From Phoma sp. XZ068 (Eukaryota > Ascomycota > Dothideomycetes > Pleosporales > Didymellaceae), in assembly GCA_004835665.1 (NCBI GenBank), contig RBKR01000008.1:1426001-1490000 (forward strand): 64,000 nt of DNA. The letters run 5' to 3'. Made by a program: the position numbers and the translations under genes. The notes below the pieces were generated by a model. That model searched no databases and was not told where the DNA came from. It worked only from the letters and a program-made list of their open reading frames with translations. The number at the start of each line of letters is the position of its first letter. Within the stretch, counting starts at the first letter, position 1. This document shows positions 49,371-59,075 of the stretch, in pieces.

Positions 49371-49894
49371 ATGCTGGAAACCGTCATCTCCAAGTACCCT
49401 TTCATCCTCACCACAGTTGCAACACGCAAAGAAGGCGTCACACGCAAGCAATTCTGGGAACACAACGAGACTCATTACGCCCCACTCTTGAAGAAAGTTG
49501 CAGGAAAGGTGCATCCGCTCACATGGACACGCCGGTATCATGTCGATGATGAGGAATGTCCTATGGGCGTTCCGAGGCAGATCATTGGCACGGCTGATGG
49601 TCTTGATTGGGATTGCTTCGGCGAGATGGTATGTGTGTCAATCGTGAATAAAAGGGAAAGGCTGATAGTTCTATTGAGGCCTTTGCGGATGAGTTGCATT
49701 ACCAGCAGTTTATCGCATTCATGCATAGCGATATTGCCATACCCATATTAGAAGAGGAGGAGAAATTTTGTGATACCTCCAAAACCAAATTGATTGTTAT
49801 GAGGAGGGAAGTAAGCATTGGAGAGAGGGCGAACGTACAAAAGCTGGACTGAGCATATCTGCAGGAAATTTATGGTGACGGGAGAACGGAGTAA
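49371..49894 (+). CDS. EthD-domain protein (dimeric alpha-beta barrel)
   Basis: ATG at 49371. Exon 1 (49371-49628) reads LTTVATRKEGVTRKQFWEHNETHY, then GVPRQIIGTADGLDWDCFGEM, typical of small EthD/dimeric-ferredoxin-fold proteins of fungal degradative or secondary-metabolite pathways. The family's second half follows in another frame (SIEAFADELHYQQFIAFM, then EEEEKFCDTSK) from about 49661. Joining them needs a very short 32-nt intron (donor GTATGT at 49629, acceptor AAG at 49660), or else there is a frameshift. A normal 54-bp intron (49811-49864) then leads to a ten-codon last exon ending at 49894. The predicted product is about 145 residues. The reaction is unknown. Confidence 0.68.
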
Positions 49895-50348
49895 TGGTTT
49901 GCTTGCGAGAACGTGGTTAGCGTTTTGTAATTCAACAGCTGGATGGACATACGGCAATGCGGGTGTAGCAAGTCTGCCGAATGCGGGTCCACCTGACAAA
50001 CCTGAAGTGGCAATCTAGAGAACGAACGCGAATTGACACGCCTAAACCATCTTGAGGTACAAGAAATGACTGTTGCAACCCACATATTAACGTAGGATGA
50101 TCTACAAGAAGCTCAAATACACCTTTGACCCTCGTCAGCGCGCTCTTATCATCTGTACTGCAATGAGGACATTCCATGAAATTTGACTAGAGCTTATTTG
50201 GCTGTCCGTAGCTCGGCTGTTGAACCTGAGCCTGAGAAGACTTTTGGGTTGAACAATAATCTGACTTGTGAAGGAGAGGAAAGATCGGGAAAGATATCTC
50301 AAGCTTCCAATCATTGTACGAGTTCTGTCAAGGAACTTCCGTCAAGGC
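49895..50348. other. Intergenic region between convergent genes
   Basis: 454 bp of 3' flanks. No coding frame with motifs. Confidence 0.5.
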
Positions 50349-51422
50349 TTACTTCCTAACAGCAACAACGAACAGCCTCGGGTATCCAAGCAGAACCTTC
50401 CCATCCACCAACTCTAGGTACGCCTTCGCCAGCCTCTCCTCGTACTCATCCAAGAAAGCCTTCCTCACCTCTCCCTGTTCAATCCTCTGCAGATACGGTT
50501 GCAACCCTGTGCCTTTGACCCACTCTACAATCGCCCCAGCATCCTTCAACACATGCTGGTACTTGGTGCGCCAGAGGTTGACCAACGCTGCGTGTGGCGC
50601 AAGTGCATTGTAGATCTCATGTGGTGACTCAACGGGATCCAAGTCTGGCCTGTTCTTATCTTCGAAGTTACCGATCTGCGTGTCCGCGAAATAGGACTGC
50701 CAGGGCGAATCGTGCCTTGCGGCAACCTCCCGCATCAAGGAGTGACTCTGCTCGTCGTAGTTGTCAGGGACTTGAATGGCTAGCACGCCACCAGGCTTTA
50801 GGGACTGGAAGAGGCGCGCAAGAGTCTCGATACGAGTTGGACTGCGTAGCCAGTGGAATACTGCATTGCTGAAGAGAAGGTCCACTTCTTCACCCTTTTT
50901 TGGGGCGAAGGTGCTCAGATCGCCCTTGACAAACTCGACGTCCGGAAGGGAGGCAGAGGCTTTGAGTAGCATGTCCGGTGAAGAGTCCATGCCCGTGACG
51001 TTGGCGCCTGGGAACGCATCGAGCAGGACCTTTGTTGAGTTTCCTGGGCCACAGCCCAGGTCATAGATTCGCGGATTAGGTGTTGTGACATGTGGGGTTA
51101 TCTGCGAGACGAGATCGGAGACGGGGCGGGTGCGTTCGTTGCCAAACTTTAGGTATTGGCTTGCTGACCAGTCCTTCGTCGCAGGCTCGGTAGACATGTT
51201 GCGTATAGAGACCGGGGGTGAAACGTGGTTATAGGAGTGAACAACGCGGGCTCTTGGGGAAGATTGAAACTGCGTAGTTCCAAATGCTCTTGATGAGGTC
51301 CCTCTTGCAATATATGGAGAAGATGCAAGCTGACGTGCTGCTGGTATTGTGCAGTCTATACCCCGAAGTAATGGCAATTGACAGCACCGGCCGCGGATAT
51401 GGAACGAACTTGCAGGTATCAT
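50349..51422 (-). CDS. Trans-aconitate methyltransferase-like SAM-dependent methyltransferase
   Basis: Single exon. The conserved core starts at MSTEPATKDW (ATG at 51197, 282 residues) and shows WSASQYLKFGNERTRP, the SAM motif IYDLGCGPGNST, the acidic ribose-binding GMDSSPDM, NAVFHW, and LKPGGVLAIQVPDN, all typical of Tam/Tmt1 enzymes that methylate trans-aconitate or related tricarboxylates. The same frame continues upstream through a second ATG at 51422. It adds 75 residues rich in Arg, Ser and Ala with almost no acidic residues, like a mitochondrial presequence. I give the longer form; start choice at 51197 would give a cytosolic protein. The two starts may both be used (inference). Confidence 0.88.
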   Translation of the reverse strand: MIPASSFHIRGRCCQLPLLRGIDCTIPAARQLASSPYIARGTSSRAFGTTQFQSSPRARVVHSYNHVSPPVSIRNMSTEPATKDWSASQYLKFGNERTRPVSDLVSQITPHVTTPNPRIYDLGCGPGNSTKVLLDAFPGANVTGMDSSPDMLLKASASLPDVEFVKGDLSTFAPKKGEEVDLLFSNAVFHWLRSPTRIETLARLFQSLKPGGVLAIQVPDNYDEQSHSLMREVAARHDSPWQSYFADTQIGNFEDKNRPDLDPVESPHEIYNALAPHAALVNLWRTKYQHVLKDAGAIVEWVKGTGLQPYLQRIEQGEVRKAFLDEYEERLAKAYLELVDGKVLLGYPRLFVVAVRK

Positions 51423-51777
51423 AGCTACGTGTGGGAAAGATTCCCGTTCATTGCTTGTAGGAATTGACTGCAGAAAGTATGGAAACGGTCTGCAGGCCAC
51501 AACAAATGACGATGATGGTCTGCAGGCTGAAAAAAGTGGAGAAAGGTGGTCTGCAGGTCACTCAAGGCTGGCGTGGCTGAAGCGGCTTGCCAATCGGACT
51601 TGAGACTTGTGGGGCTGCACGGGGTTAGTTTAATATCCGGTGCGAGCTTTGCCGAAACAGAACGCGTGCACTCAAGTACAACAACGTCCGCTCATCAGCG
51701 CGAGATTCGTTACATTATTACAGTCTATTGCTAGCGGAACGTGCATAGAGTAAAAAATTCGCCAATGGAACAATCAA
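51423..51777. other. Intergenic region
   Basis: 355 bp between the methyltransferase start and the 3' end of the tyrosinase gene. No gene seen. Confidence 0.5.
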
Positions 51778-53900
51778 TCAATTAGCACCACCCATCTTAC
51801 CCGCCGTTATTTCAGAGTGCACAACAGGGTCCTCAGTGTACTCGATTGGCGCGTTAGGATCTCTCGGAATGCGTGCGAGCTCGCTCGCAATATTGATTCT
51901 GATGGCGTCCAGGCTGTAGTCAGGAAGCTGAATGCTGTCACCCTACCGAAGGTTATCACAACCGCGACGATGTCATGGCTAGTCAATCAACTTACCGAGT
52001 AGACCTTCCAGGTCAATTTCTCTCTCAGGTACGGTACCACGTCCTCGGCGTCGAGACTCTTGAGCATGCCGGCATCGATCTGATCCAGCAGGCTAGAGGT
52101 CAAACTAATCGTACCGTGCAGTGTCATGTCATCGGCAGTTGCACGTTTCGTTGGCTTCGCAGCGTGACGGTGCGAGCGTTTGGTCTTGATGTGTTCCATC
52201 GGCATAAGGACGGACCACATACCTACATCGGTGGGTGCATCTGAGGAGAAGTCACCTACAAGAGAAAACTGCACGACAAAGGTTGGAGGCAGGTCTAATG
52301 GCGCCGCCGCTGTGTTGATGACCCAGTCCACATAGGTGGCCTCCTCATTACCTTGGATAAAATGATGCCCAATGCCCCCAGTCTGTCCATCTGCAACCCT
52401 TTCTCGAATGTTGCCACTGTACAGCCGCGCAATTGTCGCTTGTACGGATGCAATGTTGGCAGATTGCGTTTCGGGATAGTCGTACCCGAAAATCCTCCAG
52501 TCCATGGCCTCGTTTGTTGTCCAGAAGCTGTCTGGGTTGCGCCGGAAGGGGAGCAGTGGCGTATCTCCATCAACTATGCTGTTGTCTTCTACGAATACGT
52601 TACCAGCACTACCAACGTTGGAAGGCTGAAGGGAGATCCCAGGATTTTGCGCTTGGTACAGCGCGAATAAGCGATCTACGTTGCTACAGAACTTCATCAG
52701 TCTCGATCTGGGTATCTCTCATCGGGATGAGGACTCACGTGTGGTGAAGCCAGAATAACGGTTCGTACGACGAGTACTCGAGAGGCCACATGTGACCTAT
52801 ACCGCCAGTATCCTTGGCATATCCGCCCCCAATTGCTCCATGTACCCAGCCATGCACCAATTCTATAGCTTCCCAGAATCCATTAAGGGTCCCTCGCCGG
52901 AACGCGACAGCTGTTTGATCTTGAATTTGGCGTCGTAAAGTAACAAAGCTTGACGCAAATTCAGTTTGGCGCGAATCCTCCCAAGGGCTGTTCGATGCCG
53001 GCCATCGAATGGTGCGGTTAATCTGGGACCACTAACGCTCACATTAGTCGTGTCGGCGCTTTAATGCGTAGCAGGTTGTACCTTTCCGTCAAAACGCCCT
53101 GCGGACGGTACCGGCTTGAACTCGTACTTGTAAAGTGGATTCACAATCTCGATATCATGGCCTTCCGGGGTGGTGACCATGGTTGTCTCGGTCATGAAGA
53201 AGTCAGGTACGTTGCCACTGTGCTCTCCTTGAGACCAGTCCCAGTATGGCATTCGAAACGACTTTGCGGCTCGTTGGTAACGTTCGGTTCGATCGTCAGG
53301 CGCGTGCTCGGCGATTTTCTGGATATGGGCGTACAACTCTTGCTACGGAGGGTCATTAATTGAAATGGACCGAAGTCAACGACAATGAAATACCTCGAAC
53401 AGGGCGAGATATGGCCTATGCCATCCAAGGAACAATGCCATACTATGGGGGCAATAGCCGGAGCTCCCGATTTTGTGGCTAAGGCCTGGTGCATTGAGCC
53501 AGGTCTGATATGGTTTGCCATGGATCCCTGTAGAACACGATTCAATTTGTGCATGAGCTGGCTTGTGAAGTATACTCACCAGCAAGCCCATAGTATGAAA
53601 ATGGGTCCTTCTGGTCGGTGATGTGTAGTTGATCAAGACCTAAGAGGTATAGATTCCATTGATCCGGATAATTGGTTCGCATATCGCGCACTTCCAAACG
53701 AAGGAAAGGATTGCCTCGGGTCACGTCAGCTGCAGAGAGCGGAAGCGAAGCCTTCTCTCACCATTCTGATCCCTGGACTCGATGCCAGTGACGATATCAC
53801 TGCCAGACTGTCTCTTAGAGACGGGCTTCTTAGGTGTGCAAGGAGCGCTAAAAGCCAAAACCAAAGCTACAAGAAACCAAGAGGCCCAAGCTTTGGGCAT
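51778..53900 (-). CDS. Secreted tyrosinase (type-3 copper)
   Basis: Seven exons: 53762-53900, 53580-53729, 53394-53527, 53082-53342, 52739-53031, 51996-52683 and 51778-51942. They give 609 residues. Residues 1-20 form a signal peptide, followed by a Lys-Arg site (VSKRQ) of Kex2 type. CuA ligands are H99 (IHGKPY), H124 and H133 (CPHSMALFLGWHRPY); C122 two residues before H124 is the position that forms the Cys-His thioether in fungal tyrosinases. WDW follows. CuB ligands lie in HGWVHG and in FWLHHTNVDR. The C-terminal region with a basic KTKRSHRH site probably caps the enzyme and is cleaved. It oxidises phenols to quinones, as in melanin formation. The first intron is unusual: 32 nt with acceptor GCAG, or 47 nt with acceptor GAG, both in phase. 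Confidence 0.93.
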
Positions 53901-55256
53901 GATAGACAATGAGACAAAGAGGGGTAGATGTAGACCTGCTGAAGTTACATTAGAACTTATTCCACGATTTTGGAGACTCCGCAGCGGACGGAGAGTGGAG
54001 GTTACGCATCAGAAACAGGAAAAGAAAAAACTTTGTCGAGTGTAATGAGTGCTATGGTCTGCACTAACTGCAATCCATTTGTTGCCAAAGCTCATGTTGC
54101 AGAACAACAAATGCTTCTATACGTAATGAGTGTTGTCGATGATGCGAAGACATGGTGAGGGTCCAATCCTTGGTCTCCGTTCGGTGTTGTAAGAGCGGTA
54201 GCGATACAGTTCCGGAGTTAAGCGTTTACGACCAATAAACTATTACTCAAGAGAGCAACTCACATGAAATCCTTCCACCCTTGAGTGACGTAAAGGGGAA
54301 GACGAGGGAAATGAGAGAAAACAAGAAGGGGAGTAGGTATCCAGCTTCGTGGTGTTAGTGATGCGAACGCCAGGGAAAACCTGTATAACCTTGGCACGGG
54401 GTAAAACAATCGGTAGTGCAATTTAGATGAACTGAGGATCCTGCTTGTTTGCTTGGATAGTACAATCGAGACACCTTTGGCACTGTGTGTGGTAGAGGCG
54501 CCGAATTTAAAGACATTCAGTCGAACAGCGAGTGCTACGTGGAAAGCTTAGGCCTTTCAAAAATGATGATTTTGTGCCTCCTTCCTTATGTGGCACGAAG
54601 TACATCCCGGACGTTTGCGCAGACAACCGTCTTGTGCAACATCTGTACTGGACCAAAACACGCTCGTAGTTGATGGAGACACCCCCGTAGCGATCTGTCC
54701 CTGCGTTGATTCATGCCCCCGTTGGCATGATATAGGGATGGGCTTGATGTCATGTCAACAGTTGAATAACTCACATTCTGACGGACAGGTTGGCAACAGA
54801 TGTCGTACAATGCGCGTGGATACGTAAACTGCGCGCGCTGTGCGACCAAGTAACATCGCGTTCCATCGCTCAATAGATACGCGAGACGTGGCGTATACAA
54901 TGACAGAAAGCGATATCGCGCATCTATCTGGGTACTAGGTCTTTATCGTCTGAACGAATAGTAACTTAAGTCCAGCAGGGCCCACAAAAAGTGTGATCCT
55001 CCACTCAAAGCTGCTTACTTAGGCAGAAGCATAATATAGAGGTCATAGTTCGTAATAGATTGGTTGATATTGAAGCTTCCTTTCGTCGCTCGAAACCAAG
55101 ATTAGCTACAACAATAGCCATGGACGCTAGCACTATACTCCTATAGGACGAATTGAATCCTTCCGATAAGGAAACGCCTCATCACTTCGTAATCTATGCC
55201 GCTAATATCACCGTGCTACGAGACTCTAGACTGCCAAAGCTTGGCTATTCACCTGT
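53901..55256. other. Intergenic region
   Basis: 1.36 kb holding the tyrosinase promoter and the 3' flank of the LanC-like gene. No gene or RNA recognised. Confidence 0.5.
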
Positions 55257-56420
55257 TCAGATGTCATTGTAGCCGAGGAGCCGTTTCGCCAGCCTTTTAT
55301 CTGCCACTGCCCAAGCCCAAGCACGTCCAGCCTCACCGCACCATAACGCCGACGGATCATCTGACTTCTCCAGCATATGATCCTTTGCCATAGTCTTAAT
55401 CTCGTGGCCTGTCGTGTAGGTCATGAAATGCTCAAACTGCTCATCAGTCAAGGCCAAAGCATTGCCTGTGATGCCGTGACACAGACAGGGTTCCTTGGTC
55501 AATAAGCCCCGTTCCCATATGCATTCCCTGGCTTTTGAAATGACCTTATCAATGCGATCCACGAGATCCGGAAAGTATGGTCGAATAGAGAGTAGTGAAG
55601 AAACGACCCCAGGTGCTCCGTGGCAAACTTGCACAAGGCGGTCCTTTCCTGGTGGGAGTGACGACGGGAAATTGCCACTTTCATACTGATAGCTGAGGAG
55701 GACCGTCAGTTCAGCCTGAAGCTTGGGCGCCCATGACTTGTCCGTGAGAACAATTTGTGTAATGATTCCAATCGCCCCATGTACGGCTCCAACGTACGCC
55801 TTGCCATGCCACTTCCACGGCCGAGGGCTATCCATGATGTTTGCAATCACCTCATCAGCTGTATCTTCGATGAGCTCTGTGATCTCCTTGCTATCAGTGA
55901 AGGCTCCGCGGACCAATCTTAGCAGGTATAAATAGCCAGCTCGCCCGTACAACCACTCGTTGGCCGCTTCTGGCTCAATCAGCACCGCTGCATGATCGCA
56001 GAGTTCTCGGACGGTGTCCTTGTCTCTCGCGGTCACGGCATACAATGCCAGCAATGACATGATATCGTTTGAAACACCACATTTGCTCGGTGACGGTGGT
56101 GGGAATGCCTTGATGTTTGCTTGTGCTTGCTCGATATACGCTGCTGACCACGTGTTCAAAGGGTAATCGTCAAGCTTCAGGTCCGGATATTCGATGTGAA
56201 GGGCATAGAACAGGTAAGCCACAGAGATAGGTCCGTAGTAGAGGCCGCCACCAGGCGGAATCTTGTGAGGAGGATGCTCCGTAATCAGTCGATTCAATGA
56301 CGCTAGCAGTTGCTTGTGAGGGTCTCGTTGTTTTAGCGGAGCATCGTTCCGAAAGTAGCGGGGCAAGCTCTTGGTCTGCGTTCGCGCTGCGTCTGCAGTT
56401 GTTGTCTCTTGTTCGGACAT
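55257..56420 (-). CDS. LanC-like protein
   Basis: 387 codons in one exon, ATG at 56420. Repeats of the LanC alpha/alpha toroid are visible: GGLYYGPISVAYLFY near 58, EWLYGRAGYLYLL near 155, GKAYVGAVHGAIGI near 206, VCHGAPGVVSS near 265, CLCHGITGNALAL near 312 and WCGEAGRAWAWA near the end. The zinc ligands of the family match C266, C314 and H315. Bacterial LanC closes thioether rings in lantipeptides. Eukaryotic LanC-like proteins add glutathione to dehydrated serine or threonine in damaged proteins; a similar detoxifying role is the default inference here. No precursor peptide or dehydratase gene is visible nearby. Confidence 0.9.
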   Translation of the reverse strand: MSEQETTTADAARTQTKSLPRYFRNDAPLKQRDPHKQLLASLNRLITEHPPHKIPPGGGLYYGPISVAYLFYALHIEYPDLKLDDYPLNTWSAAYIEQAQANIKAFPPPSPSKCGVSNDIMSLLALYAVTARDKDTVRELCDHAAVLIEPEAANEWLYGRAGYLYLLRLVRGAFTDSKEITELIEDTADEVIANIMDSPRPWKWHGKAYVGAVHGAIGIITQIVLTDKSWAPKLQAELTVLLSYQYESGNFPSSLPPGKDRLVQVCHGAPGVVSSLLSIRPYFPDLVDRIDKVISKARECIWERGLLTKEPCLCHGITGNALALTDEQFEHFMTYTTGHEIKTMAKDHMLEKSDDPSALWCGEAGRAWAWAVADKRLAKRLLGYNDI

Positions 56421-56568
56421 GTTACTGTATTAGATCTGTTTGTCTTGAGCGAGTTGGGCAGTCGATGACATTCTGCTGATTCAGAGTCAGTTCGGTCGCG
56501 AGACCAGAGTGATCCAGGCTGGAAGGTTGAAAATGACGTCAGCGGGGTATCGCCAGGCTGTTGTCAAC

Positions 56569-56739
56569 TCAGTTCGATGCCAACTCAGACGCCGCAGGAT
56601 CGTAGGCTGCTTTGTTTGGGTCTAGAATGTTAGCTGTACGCCAAGAGGTAAAAGAAGTTGTTTGGGCAACCGCAATGGTTTGTCGATCGGGCAACTCACT
56701 GACGGGAAGCGAGAATGTCACGTGCTTGTTGTTCAACAT
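56569..56739 (-). CDS. Possible tiny spliced gene
   Basis: A short frame with ATG at 56739 contains an unusually good intron signature: donor GTGAGT at 56699, branch GCTAAC and acceptor TCTAG at 56622 (78 bp). The spliced product would be about 30 residues ending ASELASN. No signal peptide or known motif. It could be part of a longer transcript or chance. Listed because the splice signals are strong. Confidence 0.25.
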   Translation of the reverse strand: MLNNKHVTFSLPVSELPDRQTIAVAQTTSFTSWRTANILDPNKAAYDPAASELASN

Positions 56740-56933
56740 GGTCAGTCTCGCTAGTCGCGCCTGCATACACCGAGTTATCTTGAATAAACTTGTATTACGA
56801 ATCTGCTCAAGTGCTTGCTTCCTATATTAGGGAATCACGCTATGCCTCATACGTGTACAACAGCCTGATGTACGGTCATGCCTGAACAATCGATATTACC
56901 ACCATGATGACATATTCTACGATGTCTTTTTCA

Positions 56934-57711
56934 TCAAACATCGCGTATGGTATCATTGCTTGCTGGCAATTCTGCATAAAGGATATGTCTCGGTGTCGCC
57001 GCGCCCATCTCAGCGATCGGCACGACCTCCCTGCTGTCAATGTGATGCGCAAACATCGGTTTCGATCCCAATAACATAGCTAGTTTTGAGGACTTGGTTT
57101 CCTGGTCTCTCAACATACGGTGGCACGTACCGGGAAGCTGCGGTGACAAGTCACTTCCGACATGCGGTGAGGGATATACTGCCGCTTTGTAGACCTTGGT
57201 ACTGGTCTTGCGTCGAAAGTAGATCAACAGGCCCACAATCATCGTCGTGAGGATGATACTTCCAAGGACCGCGCCAACGATGGTAGCTGCCGGTGTCGCG
57301 TTCCCGCTGTTATGCTTTTGTTCTTGTGTCGGAAGCGGCTGCGGGAGGTAATGATGCCGCCGTGGATGCTCGATCTGTTGAGCTTGTGACGAACGAAGTA
57401 AACAGTGATTCTGATGTTGTTCCTGGCGGCAATACAAGGCCGTTACTGGGTGTTGGAGTGCTCGAGATAACTGTTCTTGTTGTCGAAGAGTCTTGGCTTA
57501 GAGCTGATTAAGGTAAGAATGTGAAGATTTGCGCATTTCTCAAGAGTACATATATCTTACACTGGTCTGATGTTCTATCCTTACCCGCACGGCATCCAAC
57601 ACCAGGATTGCATGCCTCGACCAAGCAGCACCCAACGAAGCCTTTGCTGCAGCTGTAGAAGACGCCACCATTAAGGCAGCTAGAATCTCGCAGCAGTTTT
57701 CGTTGGATCAT
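56934..57711 (-). pseudogene. Cysteine-rich single-pass membrane protein with apparent frameshift
   Basis: Exon 1 57585-57711 begins MIQRKLLRDSSC and has an ectodomain motif (FYSCSKGFVGCCLVEACN, then GCRA) seen in fungal single-pass surface proteins. After an 81-bp intron (donor GTAAGG, acceptor TCAG) a Ser/Thr-rich stalk runs to a TAA at 57310-57312. In another frame, starting just there, the text continues NSGNATPAATIVGAVLG into a transmembrane helix (near 57220-57275), FRRK and a cytoplasmic tail to 56934. One extra base near 57311 explains both halves. A 61-nt intron with donor GTATTG near 57432 would also restore phase but removes most of the stalk. Function unknown; the layout resembles wall-stress-sensor-like proteins. 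Confidence 0.6.
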
Positions 57712-59075
57712 GTCAAGTGAGGTCCAAGACTGACTAAATTTACGCAAGATAGCAATGTCGACAGCTGACACCGAGCTACGTTAAGGGCGCAAAACAGCAT
57801 CAATTGTAGCAGCAGCAAGTGTTGACACTATGGTTGCAATACATCAAAGTGATTAGGGTGGCGTAATCCTGTCATATGATGACTGCATGTGCAGACAAAT
57901 GGTTGTGACGAAGGTCGTTCGGCAAGGGATGCCTTCGATATGGCTGGTAATTTGACCTGAAATACACAGCTTGCTGCGGCAAAGTGGTCAAAGACAAGTG
58001 CATGCACAGAAAGAAAATCTAAATTTACACATGCGGATCTGAATGAGGAAGTCACAGACCGGAATAGTCTCTTGGCGGTCTGTTCTTTGTCGATTGCCCA
58101 CAAGCCGCAACTGTGTGCAAGTTTGTTTAGTTGTGTCTTGTGTCGTTTTTTTGCCAGCCCCAGCATTGACAGGTTTATACTCTTGACCAAATCCTCGTTC
58201 TTAAGGATATAGCTAACCATTACTTGTGCATTACGATGATTAAGTCATGGTATTGACTGCGCCTCGAAGACCGGACTTCAGTTCACTATCCACAACAATG
58301 CTTGCCAGGGGCCGCATGATCTCTGAAATGTTGATAAAGACAGTGCCACGTACATACAGGGCAGACTTACAAACCACCAGTACGGAGCAAGTCGACCTTA
58401 ACGATGCTAACGAAAGGATGAGGAGAAGTCAGTGTTCACTAACTAGTATTAATGTGGTTGAGGATATGTGTGTTTACGTTTGTTCGACGCAATTTTATCT
58501 CCACTGTTGGTAAGCTCACCAAACGCAGTCCGCGGCACAACAGGATTCACTAGCTCTATATTACCCTGTAATGCAAGTCTTTTTTGAATGAGATCACTAG
58601 TATCAGATTAACGTCTAGTAACCAAACGATCAATGTATCGGACTATCTTTGCAACCACTAGAACTAAGCCAGCTGACAGATCTTAGTATCATGGTCTTGA
58701 AGAAGTTGCTAGTGTTCATAGCCGTACACAGAGTATGCAGTATGTGTAGAAATTGTTGTAGTTTTGAGAAGCCAATTTCATCAGTCCGAGTGGAACAGCA
58801 TGGATTAGCGAACTGGCGGTGCTCATTGTGCCTCGAATCGCTGTTTACCTGGTCACCGTCAGCTGTAGAGACTTGATTCAGTCCTGCATACTGTAGGCCC
58901 CGGGATGAAATTCTTCGCAGGATCACCTATTTTGTGATTATAGCTGACACCATCTTTGTTCGTGAACATTGATTTGAGTCGAATAATTATTTGATGTCGA
59001 ATACGTGAATCACAATATATGTTCAGAGCTAAATACAACAGAGGCGGGACGCCAATTATGCACCGATGGTACGGG
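57712..59075. other. Intergenic region
   Basis: 1.36 kb. A 130-codon minus frame at 57828-58220 has no recognisable feature. Otherwise only short frames. Confidence 0.5.

Noticed and set aside
55257..56420. Lantibiotic-type biosynthetic cluster around the LanC-like gene
   Set aside because: No dehydratase, protease, transporter or Ser/Thr/Cys-rich precursor peptide is visible next to it.
57828..58220. 130-codon minus-strand frame with ATG
   Set aside because: No signal peptide, domain, composition bias or splice context. Could be a lineage-specific gene, but nothing supports it.
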